Assembly (NCBI GenBank): GCA_026645375.1
Contig: JAPFFX010000242.1
Span: 1-8,683, forward strand
From: Citricoccus sp. WCRC_4
Lineage (GTDB): Bacteria; Actinomycetota; Actinomycetes; Actinomycetales; Micrococcaceae
Length of the DNA: 8,683 nucleotides
Reading direction: 5' to 3'
The translations under genes were made by a program, and so were the position numbers. Under the pieces are notes generated by a model. The model was not told the DNA's origin. It searched no databases and saw nothing but the letters and a program-made list of their open reading frames with translations. Position 1 is the first letter of the stretch; each line of letters opens with the position of its first letter. Shown here in pieces: positions 5,541-8,683 of the stretch.

Positions 5541-6200
5541 ATGGCGACCGGAACCAGGACGGGTACGACGGTGACCGCGGCGGACGTGGCCGCGCGGATC
5601 CGGGAGGCCATCTCCGCCGGTGACCTGGTGCCCAACCAGCGGCTCGTCGAGGCCGATCTGGCCGAGGCCTACGGTGCCAGCCGCGGGCACGTCCGCACCG
5701 CGCTGGGGGAGCTGACGGTCGAGGGGCTCGTGGAGCGGATCCAGAACCGCGGCGCCCGGGTGCGCTCGGTCCCCCTGGAGGAGGCCCTCGAGATCGTCGA
5801 GGTGCGCGCGGCCCTCGAGGCGCTGTGCGCCGCGCGGGCCGCCGAGCGGATCACCGACGAGCAGGCCGAGGAGCTGCGGGCCATCGGGAGGGCCATGGAG
5901 GCCGCCGTCCGCGACCGCGACCAGTCGGCCTACGCGCGGGGCAACACCGACCTGCACGGCATGCTCATCCGGGTGTCCGGCCAGCGGACGGCCGCGGCGA
6001 CCATCGACCGGCTGCGTGCCCAGGCCGTGCGTTTCCAGTACCGCCTCTCCGCCCGCCCCGGTCGGTCCCAGCAGTCCCTGCCCGAGCACCTGGCCATCAT
6101 CGAGGCGGTCTGTGCGCGGGATCCGGAGGGTGCCGCGCGGGCGATGCGGGAGCACCTGGCATCGGTGTCCGAGGCGATCGTCGAGTCCACCCGGGACTGA
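5541..6200 (+). CDS. GntR-family transcriptional regulator, FCD subfamily
   Basis: A 219-residue regulator. Residues about 11-75 form the GntR winged helix (VAARIREAISAGDLVPNQRLVEADLAEAYGASRGHVRTALGELTVEGLVERIQNRGARV), and about 81-212 form the all-helical FCD effector domain starting EALEIVEVRAALEALCA. The metal/ligand residues expected in FCD are present: N135 and H139 (NTDLH), H183 (PEHLAII) and H205 (REHLASV). Start ATG 5541 is preceded by GGGGAGG (5529-5535) at 5-nt spacing. FCD regulators usually repress catabolic or uptake genes and release DNA on binding an organic acid or related metabolite. The neighbouring MFS permease and hydantoinase B-type gene, which converge on it, are the likely targets, but their promoter is outside the window. 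The effector is unknown. Confidence 0.93.
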   Translation: MATGTRTGTTVTAADVAARIREAISAGDLVPNQRLVEADLAEAYGASRGHVRTALGELTVEGLVERIQNRGARVRSVPLEEALEIVEVRAALEALCAARAAERITDEQAEELRAIGRAMEAAVRDRDQSAYARGNTDLHGMLIRVSGQRTAAATIDRLRAQAVRFQYRLSARPGRSQQSLPEHLAIIEAVCARDPEGAARAMREHLASVSEAIVESTRD

Positions 6201-6204
6201 GCCG

Positions 6205-6273
6205 GTCACCGGCCGGCCGCACGGGAGCGGCCCGGAGCCCCCGGAGGGCGCCGGCGAGCCGGAGGCCGGTGAC
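6205..6273. repeat. Nested inverted repeats after the GntR stop
   Basis: GTCACCGGCC (6205-6214) and GGCCGGTGAC (6264-6273) are perfect 10-bp complements. Between them GGCCGC (6215-6220) and GCGGCC (6227-6232) form a second stem with a 6-nt loop. In RNA this could make a branched structure at the 3' end of the GntR transcript. No U tract follows. Confidence 0.35.
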
Positions 6274-6308
6274 GCCGGACGACAGCCGCCCGACGACGTG
6301 CCCGCTGT

Positions 6309-6330
6309 CGGGTCCGGACGTGCGGACCCG
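6309..6330. terminator. GC-rich hairpin between convergent genes
   Basis: CGGGTCCG (6309-6316) and CGGACCCG (6323-6330) form a perfect 8-bp stem with loop GACGTG. It lies between the stops of the GntR gene (6200) and the convergent MFS gene (6375), where a bidirectional terminator is expected. Neither side has a U tract, so the call is tentative. Confidence 0.4.
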
Positions 6331-6374
6331 GGCATCGTCACCGGGCGGCTGACGTGTGGTGGCGTGGCCGGGGG

Positions 6375-7742
6375 TCAGTCCGTGCGGACCGTCCGGGGAT
6401 CGACGTTCCGGGCCGTGAAGATCAGCAGTCCGGAGGCCAGGATGGGGAGGATGCCCCACCACAGGGCCGCATTGATCCACCCGCTGCCGGCCGCGAGGGT
6501 GGCGGTGATCAGCAGGCCGCCGACGATCGCACCGACCTGGCCGGCCGCGTTGATGATCGAACTGCCGGTGGCGCGGGTGTGGACGGGGTAGCTCTCGCCG
6601 GTGAAGAACAGCAGGGCCGAGAAGGGGCCGATCAGGAAGAAGAGCCCGGCGCTGTAGAACGCCACGATGAGGGCGAAGTTCCCGCTGGGCGCCTGGATCA
6701 TGATGAAGAACGAGACGGCACAGAGGATCCAGCCGAATCCGATCGCGTTGCGGCGGCCGATCCGGTCACCCAGCCACCCGTGGAACAGGTACCCGGCGAA
6801 GGCCGTGGCATTGGAGATGATCAGGATCAGCAGCGCGTTGTCGAAAGCGATGTCCTTGCCGTCGGGCGCCGTCAACAGTGAGGTGCCCAGGATCGAGAAG
6901 GCCAGGACGCCCAGCCAGTTCAGGAGGAAGGCGCCACCGATCGACAGGGTGGACCGCAGTGACTCGCCCCGGAAGACCGACACGAGGGGGCTGTCCTGGG
7001 CGGTGATGTCGATGCCGTACTTCACGCCCAGGCGCTGGGCCTCCGTCTCGTCCCCGGACTTGAGGAGCTGGTCGATCCGGTGCCGACGGGCGAACTGCGG
7101 GCTCTCCTTGAGCCAGCGCCCGGCGATGATGATGAACACGGAGGGGACGGCGGCGACGATGAAGCAGAGCTCCCACCCTCCGACCGGGAAGAGCAGGTAG
7201 ACGGACCCGGCCGCGAGGACGGAGCCGATCGGCCAGCCGGACTGGACCAGCGAGTAGATGAGGCCGCGGCGCCGGGCCTTGGCCGGGTCGTTGTGGCTGT
7301 GGGCGAACATCTCGTTGAGGTAGGCCGCGTTGATGGCCTGCTCCGCGTATCCGAGGCCGGCGAGCGAACGCACGAGGACCAGGAAGACGATCCCCAGTCC
7401 CGCGGTGACTCCGGCGACCCAGCCGACCGTCGCGGTCAGCAGGGAGGCGACGGCGGCACCGGCGACGGCGATGAGGATGCCCTTGCGGCGGCCGATCCGG
7501 TCCACGATCGGACCGATCGCGAAGGCCACGAGCGCCGTGCCGGCCGTGACCCAGGTGTTGATCTCGGTCGACTGTGCCGCCGTCCATCCGAGGTCCGAGG
7601 CCAACTGCGGCAGGAGGTTTCCGAAGAGGACGAAGTCATAGACGGCGAAGGTCCAGGCGAAGAAGCAGATCCAGGTGGCCAGCCGGACGTCCTTGGGGGT
7701 GATGTCAGTGGAGTCGACCTGCAGGGTTTGGGTAGTGGTCAT
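6375..7742 (-). CDS. MFS permease, metabolite:H+ symporter-like
   Basis: A 455-residue, 12-helix major facilitator. Helix 1 contains D36 (FAVYDFVLFGNLLPQLASDLG), as in organic-acid and aromatic-acid H+ symporters. Motif A appears in both halves: GPIVDRIGRRKG (77-88) and GWLGDRIGRRNA (322-333). A long cytoplasmic loop lies at about 211-262 (LKESPQFARRHRIDQLLKS...), and ESYPVHTRATGSS (383-395) matches the conserved TM10-11 region of this group. Start ATG 7742 follows AAGGAA (7748-7753) at 5-nt spacing; the 32-codon extension upstream, from a GTG at 7838, is Pro-rich low complexity and is rejected. It lies downstream of the hydantoinase B-type gene (168-bp gap, same strand), so it probably imports that enzyme's substrate across the cytoplasmic membrane. 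The exact substrate is unknown. Confidence 0.9.
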   Translation of the reverse strand: MTTTQTLQVDSTDITPKDVRLATWICFFAWTFAVYDFVLFGNLLPQLASDLGWTAAQSTEINTWVTAGTALVAFAIGPIVDRIGRRKGILIAVAGAAVASLLTATVGWVAGVTAGLGIVFLVLVRSLAGLGYAEQAINAAYLNEMFAHSHNDPAKARRRGLIYSLVQSGWPIGSVLAAGSVYLLFPVGGWELCFIVAAVPSVFIIIAGRWLKESPQFARRHRIDQLLKSGDETEAQRLGVKYGIDITAQDSPLVSVFRGESLRSTLSIGGAFLLNWLGVLAFSILGTSLLTAPDGKDIAFDNALLILIISNATAFAGYLFHGWLGDRIGRRNAIGFGWILCAVSFFIMIQAPSGNFALIVAFYSAGLFFLIGPFSALLFFTGESYPVHTRATGSSIINAAGQVGAIVGGLLITATLAAGSGWINAALWWGILPILASGLLIFTARNVDPRTVRTD

Positions 7743-7773
7743 GACGGTTCCTTGGGGGAGGAGGACAGCAGGA

Positions 7774-7804
7774 GGGGGTGAGGGGACAGCGGGTGGGGAG
7801 GGGG
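7774..7804 (+). other. G-quadruplex-capable G-tract cluster
   Basis: On the + strand, G5-TGA-G4-ACAGC-G3-T-G4-A-G5 runs across 7774-7804: at least four G-tracts of three or more with loops of 1-5 nt, which meets the usual G4 pattern. For the minus-strand transcript it is the template strand, 32-62 bp upstream of the permease start, so a folded quadruplex could hinder RNA polymerase between the two genes. The 168-bp gap 7743-7910 holds no gene; it also contains a short inverted repeat, ACCGGT at 7856-7861 and 7871-7876. Confidence 0.4.
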
Positions 7805-7910
7805 CTGCCGTCGGGACGACGCCGAGGGCAGGGAGCACGAGGGGGACGATCCGGAACCGGTGCGTGACTGACCGGTCCTGGACCGCCCCCCTCGGTGGTG
7901 GTGCGTCAGG

Positions 7911-8683
7911 TCAGGAGACGGAGCTGAGGTGTGCCCCCTGCCGTTCCCGCCTCTCGGCGGTGGCCGTCAGGTCGACCGTGAGCTGGCCGTTGACGTCCTT
8001 GAGGACCACGCCGTAGTCCCGGGTGGCGGCCTCGGCGGTGGTGAAGCCGTCCAGCACGTCCTCGAGGACCTTCAGCGGATCCCGCGTGAGCGGATCCCCG
8101 AAACCGCCAGCGCTGGGCACGGTGATCTGGAGGGAGTCGCCGGCCTTCAGCTGCCGACCGGTGACCTTGGACGGCCAGGACTCCTCACCGTCCCGGCCGG
8201 GGTTCTTCACGAGAGAGGCGTTGAGGCCGTCGTGACCGCCCTCGGCGCCCCAGGGGACATCGGACTCGTGGCGTTCGCCCTCGCAGGTGACCACGGTGTC
8301 CGTCAGGAAGGTGTTCTCCCGCACGATGCCGATGCCGCCGCGGAACTCGCCGGCGGCTGCCGGTTCGGACCGCAGCTCGTAGCGGTCGGTGCGCATCGGG
8401 AACCGCCACTCCAGCTCCTCGATCGGGTTGTTGCGGGTGTTGGCGATGAGGTTGTCCACGGAGTCCGGGCCGTCACTGGTGGAGCGGGCGCCGTAGGAGC
8501 CTTCGTTGACCTCGAGGTACACCCAGTACTCGCCCTGCTTCTCGTCCCACCCGGAGTAGGACATGAAGTGGATGTGGGCGGAGTTGCCGGCGGTGACACG
8601 TTCGGGGATGACCGGGGCGAGGGCCCGCAGGGCCAGGTCGACGGCGCGCTGCACCTGGGAGAACCGGGAGAACGTGGCCGCGG
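7911..8683 (-). CDS. Hydantoinase B/oxoprolinase family protein, C-terminal part
   Basis: The frame is open to the window edge (last full codon 8681-8679), so only about 256 C-terminal residues of a protein usually 500-600 long are visible. Family marks, in order: VQRAVDLALRALAPVIPE, GGWDEKQGEYWVYLEVNEGSYGARSTSDG-type segment (here SGWDEKQ...), DSVDNLIANTRNNPIEELEWRFP, GEFRGGIGIVRE, GERHESDVPWGAEGGHDGLNA, and the terminal SAGGFGDPLTRDPLKVLEDVLDG. HyuB works with an ATP-using HyuA subunit to open N-methylhydantoin or 5-oxoproline rings; related pairs act as acetone or acetophenone carboxylases. HyuA is not in the window and is expected upstream (beyond 8683). Stop is TGA at 7911-7913. With the permease and the GntR/FCD gene it makes a catabolic cluster. 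Family is firm; substrate is open. Confidence 0.92.
   Translation of the reverse strand, partial: AATFSRFSQVQRAVDLALRALAPVIPERVTAGNSAHIHFMSYSGWDEKQGEYWVYLEVNEGSYGARSTSDGPDSVDNLIANTRNNPIEELEWRFPMRTDRYELRSEPAAAGEFRGGIGIVRENTFLTDTVVTCEGERHESDVPWGAEGGHDGLNASLVKNPGRDGEESWPSKVTGRQLKAGDSLQITVPSAGGFGDPLTRDPLKVLEDVLDGFTTAEAATRDYGVVLKDVNGQLTVDLTATAERRERQGAHLSSVS

Noticed and set aside
5190..6341. Long minus-strand frames opposite the DUF4126 and GntR genes (also 4709-5635)
   Set aside because: They are antisense shadows with biased composition and no domain marks; the + strand genes there are well supported.
7743..7838. 32-codon Pro-rich N-terminal extension of the permease, from GTG 7838
   Set aside because: It arises from the G-tract-rich spacer; ATG 7742 has AAGGAA at 5-nt spacing and gives a normal MFS N-terminus.
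1..8683. CRISPR array, tRNA/rRNA, IS element or prophage
   Set aside because: I found no regularly spaced repeat-spacer pattern, cloverleaf, transposase or phage-like protein on either strand.

Overview
The window is GC-rich DNA with strongly GC-biased third codon positions, Shine-Dalgarno-led and apparently leaderless starts, and protein families typical of Actinomycetota. A Micrococcales/Micrococcaceae-type chromosome is the best guess, inferred from composition and gene content rather than from a marker gene. I see no rRNA, tRNA, insertion sequence, phage gene or CRISPR array. Eight protein genes are supported, two of them cut by the window edges.

Left part (1-2366, + strand): the 3' end of a NarL/DesK-type sensor histidine kinase, then about 300 bp with no convincing gene but dense signals. 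These are a perfect 10-bp-arm palindrome containing a CRP/GlxR-type TGTGA-N6-TCACA site, three GTCTA half-sites at exact 12-bp steps, a hairpin that would cover a Shine-Dalgarno sequence, and a 15-bp-stem terminator-like hairpin. A 12-TM major facilitator (MFS) transporter follows, probably from a leaderless promoter.

Middle part (2385-4639, - strand): a 4-TM membrane protein of unknown function, a B. subtilis PdxK-like pyridoxal/HMP kinase, and a FrnE-type DsbA-family thiol oxidoreductase. The last two are 45 bp apart and probably co-transcribed. FrnE and the left-hand transporter converge with an 18-bp gap. Divergent from the 4-TM gene is a DUF4126 membrane protein (4808-5431, +).

Right part (5541-8683): a GntR/FCD regulator (+) converges on a - strand pair made of a metabolite:H+ symporter-like MFS permease and, upstream of it, the C-terminal part of a hydantoinase B/oxoprolinase-family subunit that runs off the window. 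The likely reading is a small catabolic cluster for a hydantoin-, oxoproline- or similar ring/carboxylation substrate: uptake (MFS), ATP-dependent enzyme (HyuA presumably outside the window plus HyuB), and ligand-responsive control (FCD regulator). The substrate cannot be read from the sequence.

Most of the window is ordinary accessory metabolism. The least explained parts are the 812-1013 regulatory stretch and the unassigned substrate of the right-hand cluster.
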